A DNA stretch of 31,036 nucleotides, from contig CAKPMC010000011.1 in assembly GCA_934167875.1 (NCBI GenBank), positions 1 through 31,036 of the forward strand. Reading direction: 5' to 3'. The stretch is from an uncultured Bacilli bacterium (GTDB lineage: Bacteria; Bacillota_I; Bacilli_A; RF39; UBA660). Below are positions 1-7,722 of the stretch, in pieces. The notes under the pieces are model-generated. The model ran no database searches, was not told where the DNA came from, and saw only the letters and a list, made by a program, of their open reading frames with translations. The position numbers were made by a program, and so were the translations under genes. Within the stretch, counting starts at the first letter, position 1; the number at the start of each line of letters is the position of its first letter.

Positions 1-30
1 TTGCCGGGATTTGGCTCCTTTTATTGTATC

Positions 31-54
31 AAAAAGCCGCACCAGGTGGTGCGG
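31..54 (-). terminator. Rho-independent terminator (minus strand)
   Basis: CCGCACC (37-43) pairs perfectly with GGTGCGG (48-54) around a 4-nt loop. Read on the minus strand the stem is followed by a U-run (positions 35-31). It is GC-rich in an AT-rich region. It could back up the lipoprotein terminator at 73-98 or end a separate short transcript. No gene is visible in 1-60, although the minus strand has a GGAG ribosome-binding-like motif near position 17. Confidence 0.7.
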
Positions 55-72
55 TTGAAATTTCAATTTAGG

Positions 73-98
73 AAAAATGCAAATAAAATTGCATTTTT
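73..98. terminator. Bidirectional terminator after the lipoprotein gene
   Basis: AAAAATGCAA (73-82) pairs with TTGCATTTTT (89-98). The A and T flanks make it usable in either direction. It lies about 40 nt past the lipoprotein stop codon on the minus strand. Confidence 0.65.
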
Positions 99-140
99 CG
101 ACTTTTTTAGCCATAACGAGTCATCAAAAATATTAAATTA

Positions 141-521
141 TCAATCAACTTTTGTATATTTAACTGAATAAGTAGAATATTTACTGCAATCAATTTCCTT
201 ATTATGAACCAATTCACACTGCGCAAGCAATAATCCTGTTTTATTAACAAATTGAATTATACTGTTGCCTGAAATAGTATAAGTACCATTTTCAATAACA
301 TTTTGACTCGATTTTAATGTGAAATTTCCATCGCTATCACAAAATAAATCATAATCTTCTTTCCCACCTATAGTATCACCATCAGCATTAATAACTAATT
401 GAATTTGATCCTCTGATTTTGCTACCCAATGTCCAATTAAAGTATTAGTTTTCTTGCTACATCCAATTGCACTAATACCAATTAATAAAGAACAGCATAA
501 TATAGTTAATACTTTTTTCAT
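141..521 (-). CDS. Small secreted lipoprotein, unknown function
   Basis: 126 residues. The N-terminus is a lipoprotein signal: MKK, a hydrophobic stretch, then AIGC with the lipidated cysteine at position 21. The mature part is about 105 residues, polar, beta-rich in appearance, with several cysteines (for example near FCDSD, AQCELV and IDCSK). A GHW motif follows the lipobox region, and the overall pattern (GHW, then alternating short strands, then 'GTYTISGNSI') resembles small lipocalin-like or META-like lipoproteins, but I cannot assign a family. The start has a good TAGGAGA site. The stop is TGA followed in frame by TAA. A possible extended -10 (TGG-TATAGT) lies at 555-560, right at the pyk terminator, so the gene probably has its own promoter. 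Confidence 0.8.
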   Translation of the reverse strand: MKKVLTILCCSLLIGISAIGCSKKTNTLIGHWVAKSEDQIQLVINADGDTIGGKEDYDLFCDSDGNFTLKSSQNVIENGTYTISGNSIIQFVNKTGLLLAQCELVHNKEIDCSKYSTYSVKYTKVD

Positions 522-572
522 ACTTATATCTCCTAAAAATATATTTATACTTTAACTATACCACGTAAAAAG

Positions 573-600
573 AAAAAAGGATAGTTACACTACCCTTTTA
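573..600 (-). terminator. Terminator of pyk
   Basis: Minus-strand hairpin AAAAGGGTAGT / ACTATCCTTTT with a 3-nt loop and one A-C mismatch, followed by a U-rich tract. It begins about 10 nt past the pyk stop codon. Confidence 0.75.
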
Positions 601-608
601 AACACATT

Positions 609-2012
609 TTATTGAATTTCTTCAATTTTCATAAAATTAGTATGAGCATTATGTGGGAAACCACCAACTACAGTAACGATATCGCCTTTTTTAAGATGCA
701 TTACCTCTTTAGCAGCTTCTATTCCTACTTTAACGATTTCATCTGTATCTTCACATACAGAAACAACTATTGGATATACACCCCATTTTAATGCTAATCT
801 ATGAGCTACCTTCTCATCAGTAACTGCAGCAATAATAAATGAGTTAGGACGAAGAGAAGAAATATCTAAGGCTGTTTTACCAGTTAAAGTTGATACTACA
901 ACAGCTTTTGTTGGTAAGCTTTGTGTAGAACGAGCTGCACATTCAGCTATAGTATTATGAATTTCTGTTCCTTTTAATTTATATTCACTTAAATTATATT
1001 TAGTAATTTTTTCAACGTTATGACAAATACTAGCCATCATTTGAATTGTTTCTACTGGATATTCACCCATTGTAGTTTCATCACTTGTCATGATAGCATC
1101 ACAACCAGCTAAAATAGCATTAGAAACGTCAGTTACTTCTGCATTAGTTGGACGAATATTATGTTTCATACTAGTCATCATTTGAGTAGCCATAATAACT
1201 CCAGTACCATTAGCATGACAAGCCTCTATCATCATTTGTTGATATAATGGTAAATTTTCAAGACCAGTTTCAATTCCTAAATCTCCACGAGCAATCATGA
1301 TATAATCAGATGCTTCAACGATTTCTTGTAAATGATCCATTGCATATTGAGTTTCAACTTTAGAAACGATAATCATATCAGGTTTACCAAACTCACGGCA
1401 TAGATTTCTTACTTCATTAACATCATCAGCACTATTTACAAAAGAAATAGCTAAATAATCTCCATCCATATCACATGCATATTTAATATCTTCACGATCA
1501 ACATCAGATACATATGGAACATCTAATTTAATACCTGGAATACAAACTCCACGGCGTGATTTAATAGTACCACCATTAATAATACGGCAAGTAACGCCAT
1601 CATTTTCAATACTTTCTACTATTAATTTATAGAAACCATCATCTAAAAGTACTGTTGAACCTACACTAAGGTCTTTTAATACTCCTTTATAGTTGAATGA
1701 AATTCTTTCTTTTGTACCAAGAACATCTTCTTCTACAATTCTAATAGTATTTCCAGCTACTAATTCAATATAATCACCTTCAAAAGTACAAGTTCTAAGA
1801 TCTGGTCCTTTTGTATCATATAAAGTAGCAATATTAGCACCTAGTTCTTCATTTGCTCTTTTAATTAATGATTCATCTAATTTTCTTTCTTCCATTGTTG
1901 CATGAGAAAAGTTAATTCTTGCAACATTCATACCAGCATCTACTAAACCTTTGAAATTTTCCCAAGTTTGAGTAGAAGGTCCGATACTACAAATAATTTT
2001 TGTTTTCTTCAT
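609..2012 (-). CDS. pyk: Pyruvate kinase
   Basis: Catalyses phosphoenolpyruvate + ADP to pyruvate + ATP, the last step of glycolysis, in the cytosol. Recognised from MKKTKIICSIGPST at the N-terminus, the substrate-binding 'MNVARINFSHA', the catalytic-lysine strand 'IIVSKVET', the metal-binding 'IMIARGDLG' (consensus ARGDLGVE) and 'MATQMMTSM'. The length of 467 residues matches the plain E. coli PykF type, without the extra C-terminal phosphotransferase-like domain found in Bacillus Pyk. A GTG nine bases further upstream is also in frame, but the AGAGGAG site sits 7-8 nt before the ATG at 2012, which I prefer. The gene has its own promoter and terminator, so it is probably monocistronic. Confidence 0.97.
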   Translation of the reverse strand: MKKTKIICSIGPSTQTWENFKGLVDAGMNVARINFSHATMEERKLDESLIKRANEELGANIATLYDTKGPDLRTCTFEGDYIELVAGNTIRIVEEDVLGTKERISFNYKGVLKDLSVGSTVLLDDGFYKLIVESIENDGVTCRIINGGTIKSRRGVCIPGIKLDVPYVSDVDREDIKYACDMDGDYLAISFVNSADDVNEVRNLCREFGKPDMIIVSKVETQYAMDHLQEIVEASDYIMIARGDLGIETGLENLPLYQQMMIEACHANGTGVIMATQMMTSMKHNIRPTNAEVTDVSNAILAGCDAIMTSDETTMGEYPVETIQMMASICHNVEKITKYNLSEYKLKGTEIHNTIAECAARSTQSLPTKAVVVSTLTGKTALDISSLRPNSFIIAAVTDEKVAHRLALKWGVYPIVVSVCEDTDEIVKVGIEAAKEVMHLKKGDIVTVVGGFPHNAHTNFMKIEEIQ

Positions 2013-2045
2013 AAAACTCACTCCTCTAATTTTTTCGCACTTACA

Positions 2046-2074
2046 ATATTAGCACATTTTCCCATTGTTTTCAA
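2046..2074 (-). promoter_or_regulatory. pyk promoter
   Basis: Minus strand: TTGAAA (2074-2069), 17-nt spacer, TAATAT (2051-2046) preceded by TG to form an extended -10. About 34 nt before the chosen pyk start. Confidence 0.7.
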
Positions 2075-2177
2075 TTGTTTTTAGATATTTTAATTGGTAA
2101 AATGTCAATTACTTTTTAAATTTTAAATAATCAAAATTATTAATTAACTCTAATATATTATTAGCTATCAAAATATA

Positions 2178-2999
2178 TTATTTTTGACACTTTGGGCAAT
2201 AATAAGTGCCTCTACCATTTACTTTAATTTTCACAATAGTAGTACCACAGTTTGGGCATGGTTCTCCTACCTTAGTATGAACATATAAATGGTTTTGAAA
2301 AAGTCCAGTCACTCCCTCTTCTGATGTATAATTTCTAATTGTTGTTCCACCATCCTTAATAGCTTTATCCAAAGTAATAACTGTATTTTCGATTATTAAT
2401 TTTAATTTATCATCACTAACTTTATTAGCTGGCATCAAGGGGTTAACCTGTGATAAAAATAAAATTTCATCATCATAAATATTTCCTATACCAGTAATAA
2501 TAGATTGATCTAAAAGAGCCGTTTTAATAGGTATTTTTTTGTTTTTTAAATGTTCTTTTAAATAACCAACTGTTAAATTTTTATCCCATGGTTCTAATCC
2601 TAATTCTGTAAATGGTGGCATGTCATTTATTTTTTCTTTAGGTATTAGCTTCATTCTTCCAAACTTTCTAACATCTTGAAAATGCAATTCCTCATTATTA
2701 TCAATAGTAAATACTACATGATGGTGTTTTTCTAGTGGGCTATTTATTTCTCTATAGAAAAATTTCCCTTCCATTCTAAGATGGACTAACAAATAGTCAG
2801 TATCAAGTTCAATTACTATCCATTTACCACGAGTAGAAAAAGAATTCATTGTCTGACCCTTTATTCTACTAATAAATTCTTTACTTGTTGGATAATCAAT
2901 AATTGGGTCATAATACACTTTGCAATCTGTTATTTTTCTTCCCAGTAACTTTTTTTCAAGCTTTTTTGTAACCGTAATAACCTCGGGTTTTTCAGGCAT
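2178..2999 (-). CDS. mutM: Formamidopyrimidine-DNA glycosylase
   Basis: Removes oxidised purines (8-oxoguanine, FapyG) from DNA and nicks the abasic site. After removal of Met1 the N-terminus is PEKPEV, giving the catalytic N-terminal proline and following glutamate of the family; the usual leucine of 'PELPEV' is lysine here. The helix-two-turn-helix stretch 'ALLDQSIITGIGNIYDDEILF' is present. The C-terminal zinc finger has cysteines 248, 251, 268 and 271, with the DNA-binding arginine 263 in 'GRGTYYC'. The length of 273 is normal. It lies 104 nt downstream of polA on the same strand, the order known from Bacillus (polA-mutM-ytaF). Confidence 0.96.
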   Translation of the reverse strand: MPEKPEVITVTKKLEKKLLGRKITDCKVYYDPIIDYPTSKEFISRIKGQTMNSFSTRGKWIVIELDTDYLLVHLRMEGKFFYREINSPLEKHHHVVFTIDNNEELHFQDVRKFGRMKLIPKEKINDMPPFTELGLEPWDKNLTVGYLKEHLKNKKIPIKTALLDQSIITGIGNIYDDEILFLSQVNPLMPANKVSDDKLKLIIENTVITLDKAIKDGGTTIRNYTSEEGVTGLFQNHLYVHTKVGEPCPNCGTTIVKIKVNGRGTYYCPKCQK

Positions 3000-3103
3000 A
3001 ATATCACTTCTTTCTCACTGTATAGTTAAGTGTTTGATTTTATTTATCTTTTTTGTTATTTTTAATTTTATTTATATTCCATATAGCTATCCTAATACAC
3101 CAA

Positions 3104-5731
3104 TTACTTAGCCTCATACCAGTCATTTCCAACCTCAATATCTACTTTTAGAGGAACATTTAATTGGTATGTATTTTCCATAATTCTTTCCACTATTTCT
3201 TTAACTATATCAAGTTCATCATTTAAAACATTAAATACAAGTTCATCGTGTACTTGAATTAACATTTTACTTTTTAAATTTCTATTATTAAATTCCTGAT
3301 ATATTTCTATCATTGCTTTCTTTAAAATATCAGCACTACTTCCCTGTACCGGAGTATTTAGAGCTATTCTTTCCCCTTGCTGTCTAATCATATAGTTTTT
3401 ATTATTCAATTCATCAATTACTCTTTTACGATTCATAATTGTTTTTACATAACCCTTTTCTTTAGCATCTTGTATAACTTCATTCATATATTGTTTTATT
3501 TTAGGATAAGTATTCAAATATGAATCAATAAAACTTTTAGCTGAAATTATATCAATTCCTAAATCTTCTGATAAACCAAAACTACTAATTCCATATAATA
3601 TTCCAAAGTTTACAGCCTTAGCTGTTCTACGCATATTTTTATCAACTTTATCAATTGGTACACCAAAAATATCAGAAGCTGTTTTAGCATGGATATCAGC
3701 ACCATGAATAAATGCATCTATCAAATTATCAGCACCAGCTAGAGAAGCAAAAATACGAAGTTCAATTTGAGAATAATCACTTGATAGAATACATGAATTT
3801 TCTTCAGGAATGAAAGCTTTTCTAATTAATCTACCCTCTTCAGTACGGATTGGAATATTTTGAAGATTAGGACTAATTGAAGATAATCTACCAGTTCTAG
3901 TTAAAGTCTGTGTAAAAATTGTATGAATTTTACCATCTTCCATAATTTCATTAATTAAACCTGTAATATAGTTACTTTGAAGCTTTGTAAGCATACGATA
4001 TTCAAGTATTTTATCGACAATTGGATAAGTACCAACTAATTTATCTAGTATCTCTTTACTAGTAGAATAGTTATTATCTTTTATTTTTTTAGGGTATGGT
4101 ATTTCAAGTGTTTCAAATAGAATAATACCCAATTGTTTAGGTGAAGAAATATTAAAAGTAGTACCAGCTAATTCATATATTTCTGCTTCTAGTTTTTTAA
4201 TCTTAGTATCTAATTCTTTGCCTGTCTCTTCTAAATAGTTTTTATTAACCCTAATACCCGTAAACTCCATATCAGTTAATACTTCAACTAAAGGCATTTC
4301 AATATTATGAAAAAGCATAAGTGAGCCATCATCTTTAAGTTCATTTAAAAACATATCTTTAGTTTCATATATAAATCTAGCTTTTTCCAAACATACTTTA
4401 GCTATTTCCTCTAAAGCTGGTTCTTTAGTCTTAGCACCATGTCCAAATATATCATCATAAAAACTAATATCATATCCTTTATTATGGGCTAAATAACTAA
4501 TATCATCTTTTATATTATAATTTAGTAAATAACCAGCTATCATTAAATCATAATTACACTTAGTAAAATCTATATTATTATTTCTAAAAATATATAATAT
4601 TTTCTTTAAATCATAAGTTAATATATTACTAATATTTTTTAACATATCAGGATTAGTTTTTAATACATCAAATGGTATAAAAGCACAGGTTTTATCATTA
4701 TATAATGATACTCCATAAACCTTATCTCTGTGATAATTAGTACCAAGTATTTCTAAATATAGTGCACACTCACCCTCTACATTTAGGTCATTCGGATTAT
4801 TAATAATTTTTATTTCTAATTCTTCTCTTGAAATATTTTTTTCTATATTTTGTTCTAATTGATTTTTATCGATATCTAATTTCTTTATTAATGAATAGAA
4901 TTCTAATTCTTCTAACATTTGAATATATTCTAACGCATTGATACCATGATAATGAATATGTTCTAAATCAGTATCAATTGGCACAGATGTATAAATAGTA
5001 GCAATATCTTTGCTCATATAAGCATTTTCTTTATCATTCAATAACTTTTCTTTAGTCTTGCCACTAACTTCATCAATATGCTCATACAAATTATCCAAAG
5101 TTTGATATTTGCTAAGAAGCGAAATAGCTGTTTTCTCACCTATTCCTTTTACCCCTGGTATATTATCACTTGCATCTCCCATAAGTGCCTTTAAATCTAT
5201 CATACCAATTGGTTCAACACCATAAGTCTCTTTAAATAAATTTTTATCCATACGAATAAAACCTGTTTGTTTTAAAAGTTTAACATCAACTTCATCTGTA
5301 ATTAATTGTAATAAATCTTTATCACTACTAACTATAGTAGCAATAAAGTCAGGATCTTCATTAACTTTTTTAGCAAATGTTCCAATTATATCATCCGCTT
5401 CATAATTATCAATTTCAAAGTAATGTATTCCCATAGCTTCGCATATTTGTTTAGCTATTGGAAACTGTTGTTTAAGCTCATCTGGTGTTTCACTTCTACC
5501 ATCTTTATATGCCTTGTATTTATCATGCCTAAAAGTTTTTCCTTTATCAAAAGCTATCATAATATATTCAGGCTTTTCTTCAGTTATTATTTTATTTATC
5601 ATATTAATAAAACCATAGATAGCATTAGTAGGAAAACCCTTAGAATTTTTCATCATATTGCCAGTATATGCTGTAGCATAATAACTTCTAAATAATAAAT
5701 TATTGCCATCTACTAGTATTACCTTTTTCAT
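3104..5731 (-). CDS. polA: DNA polymerase I
   Basis: Okazaki-fragment processing and gap-filling repair polymerase, 875 residues. Residues 1 to about 290 are the 5' nuclease (VDGNNLLFRSY, EADDIIGTF, SSDKDLLQLI, 'GDASDNIPGVKGIGEKTA'). The middle region has the fold of the 3'-5' exonuclease but lacks its acidic residues: the first motif reads ALYLEI instead of DTET, and the YxxxD motif is also lost. Proofreading is therefore probably absent, as in Bacillus Pol I. The polymerase domain has motif A (DYSQIELRIFA), motif B (RRTAKAVNFGILYG) and motif C (QVHDELVF). A GTG three codons upstream (5740) overlaps the AAGGAT site; the ATG at 5731 is spaced correctly and gives MKKVILVDGN, the usual start. 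It follows the 47-residue SOS gene by 50 nt with no clear terminator between them. Confidence 0.97.
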   Translation of the reverse strand: MKKVILVDGNNLLFRSYYATAYTGNMMKNSKGFPTNAIYGFINMINKIITEEKPEYIMIAFDKGKTFRHDKYKAYKDGRSETPDELKQQFPIAKQICEAMGIHYFEIDNYEADDIIGTFAKKVNEDPDFIATIVSSDKDLLQLITDEVDVKLLKQTGFIRMDKNLFKETYGVEPIGMIDLKALMGDASDNIPGVKGIGEKTAISLLSKYQTLDNLYEHIDEVSGKTKEKLLNDKENAYMSKDIATIYTSVPIDTDLEHIHYHGINALEYIQMLEELEFYSLIKKLDIDKNQLEQNIEKNISREELEIKIINNPNDLNVEGECALYLEILGTNYHRDKVYGVSLYNDKTCAFIPFDVLKTNPDMLKNISNILTYDLKKILYIFRNNNIDFTKCNYDLMIAGYLLNYNIKDDISYLAHNKGYDISFYDDIFGHGAKTKEPALEEIAKVCLEKARFIYETKDMFLNELKDDGSLMLFHNIEMPLVEVLTDMEFTGIRVNKNYLEETGKELDTKIKKLEAEIYELAGTTFNISSPKQLGIILFETLEIPYPKKIKDNNYSTSKEILDKLVGTYPIVDKILEYRMLTKLQSNYITGLINEIMEDGKIHTIFTQTLTRTGRLSSISPNLQNIPIRTEEGRLIRKAFIPEENSCILSSDYSQIELRIFASLAGADNLIDAFIHGADIHAKTASDIFGVPIDKVDKNMRRTAKAVNFGILYGISSFGLSEDLGIDIISAKSFIDSYLNTYPKIKQYMNEVIQDAKEKGYVKTIMNRKRVIDELNNKNYMIRQQGERIALNTPVQGSSADILKKAMIEIYQEFNNRNLKSKMLIQVHDELVFNVLNDELDIVKEIVERIMENTYQLNVPLKVDIEVGNDWYEAK

Positions 5732-5781
5732 TTTTATCACATCCTTAGATCATTATATCATAGGACACTAACTTTTACCAT

Positions 5782-5925
5782 TTACTTAAGACGAAAAACT
5801 AAAGATTCCTTTTGAATTTGATATTCATCTTGAGCTTCTAATCTATCAACCCTAAGTGACAAAGCATAAGTGAATGCTGCTACTCCTACATAAATTAATG
5901 CTATTATTTTAATACTTTTTTTCAT
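5782..5925 (-). CDS. 47-residue single-pass membrane protein, probable SOS-induced cell-division inhibitor (YneA/SosA position)
   Basis: A short gene read directly from the minus strand: ATG at 5925-5923, TAA at 5784-5782. It begins MKKSIKIIALIYVG, with one transmembrane helix at about residues 5-23 (hydrophobic, ending ALSL), followed by a charged tail of about 24 residues (RVDRLEAQDEYQIQ and on) that should lie outside the cell by the positive-inside rule. A strong AAGGAG site lies 9-10 nt before the start. The gene is divergent from lexA and its promoter carries a LexA-type box in the spacer. In Bacillus (YneA), Staphylococcus (SosA) and Actinobacteria (ChiZ, DivS) the gene divergent from lexA encodes an SOS-induced division inhibitor with one N-terminal helix. 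This one has no LysM domain and is shorter than SosA. Sequence and expression signals are seen; the function is inferred from position and topology. Confidence 0.8.
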   Translation of the reverse strand: MKKSIKIIALIYVGVAAFTYALSLRVDRLEAQDEYQIQKESLVFRLK

Positions 5926-5952
5926 ACTATATTTCTCCTTCTTGATAATTTT

Positions 5953-5981
5953 ATTTTATATTAAACAAATGTTCGTGTCAA
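5953..5981 (-). promoter_or_regulatory. SOS promoter of the 47-residue membrane protein
   Basis: Minus strand: TTGACA (5981-5976), exactly 17 nt, TAAAAT (5958-5953). Both hexamers and the spacing equal those of the lexA promoter facing it. A LexA-type box fills most of the spacer. The -10 is 27 nt from the start codon. Confidence 0.85.
5962..5975. promoter_or_regulatory. LexA operator 1 (SOS box)
   Basis: Plus strand AAAC-AAAT-GTTCG; minus strand CGAAC-ATTT-GTTT. It fits the Bacillota LexA box CGAAC-N4-GTTCG with one imperfect half-site. It lies between the -35 and -10 of the minus-strand promoter, where bound repressor would block polymerase. Confidence 0.85.
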
Positions 5982-6000
5982 TAATATTTGAAAATTTTTT

Positions 6001-6014
6001 AAAACATTTGTTTG
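6001..6014. promoter_or_regulatory. LexA operator 2 (SOS box)
   Basis: AAAC-ATTT-GTTTG, an inverted near-copy of operator 1 about 39 nt away. It overlaps the -35 of lexA, so LexA would repress its own gene. It departs further from the consensus than operator 1 (both half-sites AAAC rather than GAAC), which may give weaker autorepression. Confidence 0.8.
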
Positions 6015-6040
6015 ACACTTTACACGTTGCATGTTAAAAT
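6012..6040 (+). promoter_or_regulatory. lexA promoter
   Basis: TTGACA (6012-6017), 17-nt spacer, TAAAAT (6035-6040), followed by AAGGAGG at 6048-6054. The -35 overlaps operator 2. Confidence 0.88.
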
Positions 6041-6059
6041 TAATTCATAAGGAGGATAT

Positions 6060-6677
6060 ATGGAAAAATTAACCGATAGACAAAAAGATATTCTTGATAT
6101 TATTAAAAGATCTATTGCCGATAAAGGATACCCACCTACCGTAAGAGAAATAGGTGCTAAAATTGGTCTTTCATCTTCCGCAACCACTCAATTTCACTTA
6201 AATAAGTTAGAGGAAAAAGGATATATAAAAAAAGATTCATCTAAAAATAGAACTATTGAATTATTAGTTCCAAATGAATATTTAGAAAAAGATGATAAAG
6301 TTGTAGAAGTACCACTACTTGGTAAAGTAACAGCAGGTAATCCAATTGAGGCCATTGAAATGCCTGATGAATTTTTCTCTTTACCAGTAGGACTTATTCC
6401 TAATAAAAAGGAAGTATTTACTTTAAAAGTTAGTGGTGAATCAATGATAAATGTTGGAATTTATGATGGCGATATTATTATTGTTCAAAAACAAAATACA
6501 GCTAACAACGGTGATACAGTAGTTGCTATGACTGAAGAAAACACTGTCACTGTTAAAACTTTTTATAAGGAAAATGGTTACATCAGATTACAACCTGAAA
6601 ATGATTTTATGGCGCCTATTATTCTACCTACATGTTCAATTCTAGGAAAAGTAATTGGTCTTTATAGAAAACTATAA
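6060..6677 (+). CDS. lexA: LexA repressor, SOS regulator
   Basis: Represses DNA-damage genes until RecA filaments trigger its self-cleavage. 205 residues, the same length as B. subtilis LexA. The N-terminal winged helix runs from about 1 to 70: 'PPTVREIGAKIGLSSSATTQFHLNKLE' holds the recognition helix. The self-cleavage site is Ala92-Gly93 in KVTAGNP. The catalytic dyad is Ser128 (SGESM) and Lys166 (VTVKTF). ATG start with an ideal AAGGAGG site 5 nt away. It is transcribed alone and ends at a hairpin shared with tcdA. The two operators in the divergent intergenic region imply autoregulation. Confidence 0.97.
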   Translation: MEKLTDRQKDILDIIKRSIADKGYPPTVREIGAKIGLSSSATTQFHLNKLEEKGYIKKDSSKNRTIELLVPNEYLEKDDKVVEVPLLGKVTAGNPIEAIEMPDEFFSLPVGLIPNKKEVFTLKVSGESMINVGIYDGDIIIVQKQNTANNGDTVVAMTEENTVTVKTFYKENGYIRLQPENDFMAPIILPTCSILGKVIGLYRKL

Positions 6678-6680
6678 TTA

Positions 6681-6707
6681 AAAAAACGAGTTTAATTACT
6701 CGTTTTT
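6681..6707. terminator. Bidirectional terminator shared by lexA and tcdA
   Basis: AAAAACGAGT / ACTCGTTTTT with a loop of about 6 nt. It has T-runs on both sides and serves the convergent genes lexA and tcdA. The last codons and stop of tcdA (6692) lie inside the hairpin. Confidence 0.9.
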
Positions 6708-7378
6708 ATTATGTCATTAATTATATAGCTAGCTATCATAAGTCCTGCGCTACTGGGAACAAAACTAGTAGAACCAGGTGTTCTATCATGGGTCTTAATT
6801 GGAATTTCATCACTCCATAGTACCGGAATTTTACCTTTAATTTTTTCATCTTTTACCCATTTACGTAATATCTTAGCAAGTGGATCATAATTAGTCTTGC
6901 TAAGATCACTAATTTTCAAGCATCTAGGATTAAGTTTATTACCAGTTCCCATTGATGAAATAAATTTAATATTATATTTTAAACAAGAAGCAATAATTTC
7001 TTTTTTAGTAGTCATGGTATCACAAGCATCAACAACATAATCAGGATGATATTTATTTATAATTACTCCTGTGTTTTCTGAATTTAGAAAATTATCTATA
7101 GTAATTACATTACATTCTTTATTAATATCTAAAATTCTACTTTTCATTACATCTACTTTTTTCATTCCAATAGTTGAGTCAAGGGCAATTATTTGTCTAT
7201 TTTTATTAGTAATATCAACAGTATCAAAATCAACTAAAATAATATTTTTAATTCCACTTCTTACTAATCCTTCAACAACATAACCACCTACTCCACCAAT
7301 ACCTATCACCATTACACTAGTATTATGAATTAATTCAAGGCTACTATTACCAATAATTTTTTCTAATCTTTGAAACAT
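6692..7378 (-). CDS. tcdA: tRNA threonylcarbamoyladenosine dehydratase
   Basis: An E1-like (ThiF/MoeB/HesA) enzyme that uses ATP to cyclise t6A37 of ANN-decoding tRNAs to ct6A. The adenylation fold shows the nucleotide loop GIGGVGG (26-32), the acidic end 'ILVDFDTVD', the arginine motif NKNRQ and a C-terminal block 'SSMGTGNKLNP...DPLAKILRKW' that is typical of TcdA rather than of ThiF or MoeB. It lacks the paired CxxC zinc motifs of MoeB/ThiF. 228 residues, slightly short compared with E. coli TcdA. The start has a GGGAG site. It lies just downstream of the probable 6S RNA on the same strand, an arrangement also known near yrvM in Bacillus. Confidence 0.92.
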   Translation of the reverse strand: MFQRLEKIIGNSSLELIHNTSVMVIGIGGVGGYVVEGLVRSGIKNIILVDFDTVDITNKNRQIIALDSTIGMKKVDVMKSRILDINKECNVITIDNFLNSENTGVIINKYHPDYVVDACDTMTTKKEIIASCLKYNIKFISSMGTGNKLNPRCLKISDLSKTNYDPLAKILRKWVKDEKIKGKIPVLWSDEIPIKTHDRTPGSTSFVPSSAGLMIASYIINDIIKTSN

Positions 7379-7399
7379 ATTACTTCTCCCTTTGCAAAT

Positions 7400-7586
7400 A
7401 AAAAAATCCAGAAAAACGATATGTCAAACGATAAAACCTGCATAACCACAGGTGGGTGCACGTACACAATTTTCTAGGATTCCTTTAGCGAACTGCAAAG
7501 GCATTCAACACAAATTGCTGATCGGTAGCTCCCGTATCGTTCAATTTAGTCGGTTTTATATGCGACAATCTCGATTCTTCTAGACA
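7400..7586 (-). ncRNA. ssrS: Probable 6S RNA
   Basis: The 344-nt gap between tcdA and ytaF holds a less AT-rich, structured block on the minus strand. The 5' strand near 7582-7570 (TCTAGAAGAATCGA) pairs with the 3' strand TCGTTTTTCTGGA near 7419-7407. Further in, AAAACC pairs with GGTTTT, with an open central region between. An apical arm is formed by CAATTT/AAATTG and CCTTTGC/GC(T)AAAGG. The 3' end runs into a T7 tract (7406-7400). A long, bulged single hairpin of about 187 nt next to tcdA fits 6S RNA, which mimics an open promoter and binds sigma-A polymerase. B. subtilis bsrA lies beside yrvM (tcdA). I see no RNase P, tmRNA or SRP signature. A covariance search would settle the identity. 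Confidence 0.6.
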
Positions 7587-7591
7587 ATTAT

Positions 7592-7600
7592 ATTATAACA
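7592..7600 (-). promoter_or_regulatory. Extended -10 promoter of the probable 6S RNA
   Basis: Minus strand TG-T-TATAAT (7600-7592), no good -35. It places transcription start at about 7586, the base of the long stem. Confidence 0.6.
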
Positions 7601-7635
7601 TACTTTTAATTCATTACTAGTCATATTTACTCAAT

Positions 7636-7665
7636 TTGACAAAAAATATTTATTTTTAATATAAA
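7636..7665 (+). promoter_or_regulatory. Promoter of ytaF and the hydrolase
   Basis: TTGACA (7636-7641), 18-nt spacer, TATAAA (7660-7665). It leaves a leader of about 50 nt, too short for a manganese (yybP-ykoY) riboswitch. Confidence 0.65.
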
Positions 7666-7722
7666 AGACACCAACCCATACTCTATCTACCACTATACAT
7701 ATATTAAAAATAAGGTGATATC

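Noticed and set aside
2100..2177. A second promoter beginning TTGACA at 2108-2103 for pyk
   Set aside because: A good -35 is present, but the hexamer 17 nt away (TCTAAA) is poor. The promoter at 2046-2074 fits better.
2920..3111. A 63-codon plus-strand frame opposite the start of mutM
   Set aside because: It is the reverse complement of mutM's first codons plus an AT-rich gap, with no ribosome site; its hydrophobic look comes from T-rich DNA.
5423..5695. A 90-codon plus-strand frame opposite polA
   Set aside because: It is fully antisense to the conserved 5' nuclease domain, with no ribosome site. The same holds for the plus-strand frames opposite tcdA (7071-7283), the kinase (14588-14788), the serine hydrolase (20345-20590), prp and rplU (25710-26238) and RNase J (28285-28521).
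5752..5760. TGATATAAT as a separate polA promoter
   Set aside because: The transcription start would fall about 14 nt before the ATG, inside the AAGGAT ribosome site, leaving almost no leader. There is no -35. Kept only as a remark.
7642..7722. Manganese (yybP-ykoY) riboswitch before ytaF
   Set aside because: The leader after the promoter is only about 50 nt and AT-only, too short for the aptamer and lacking its motifs.
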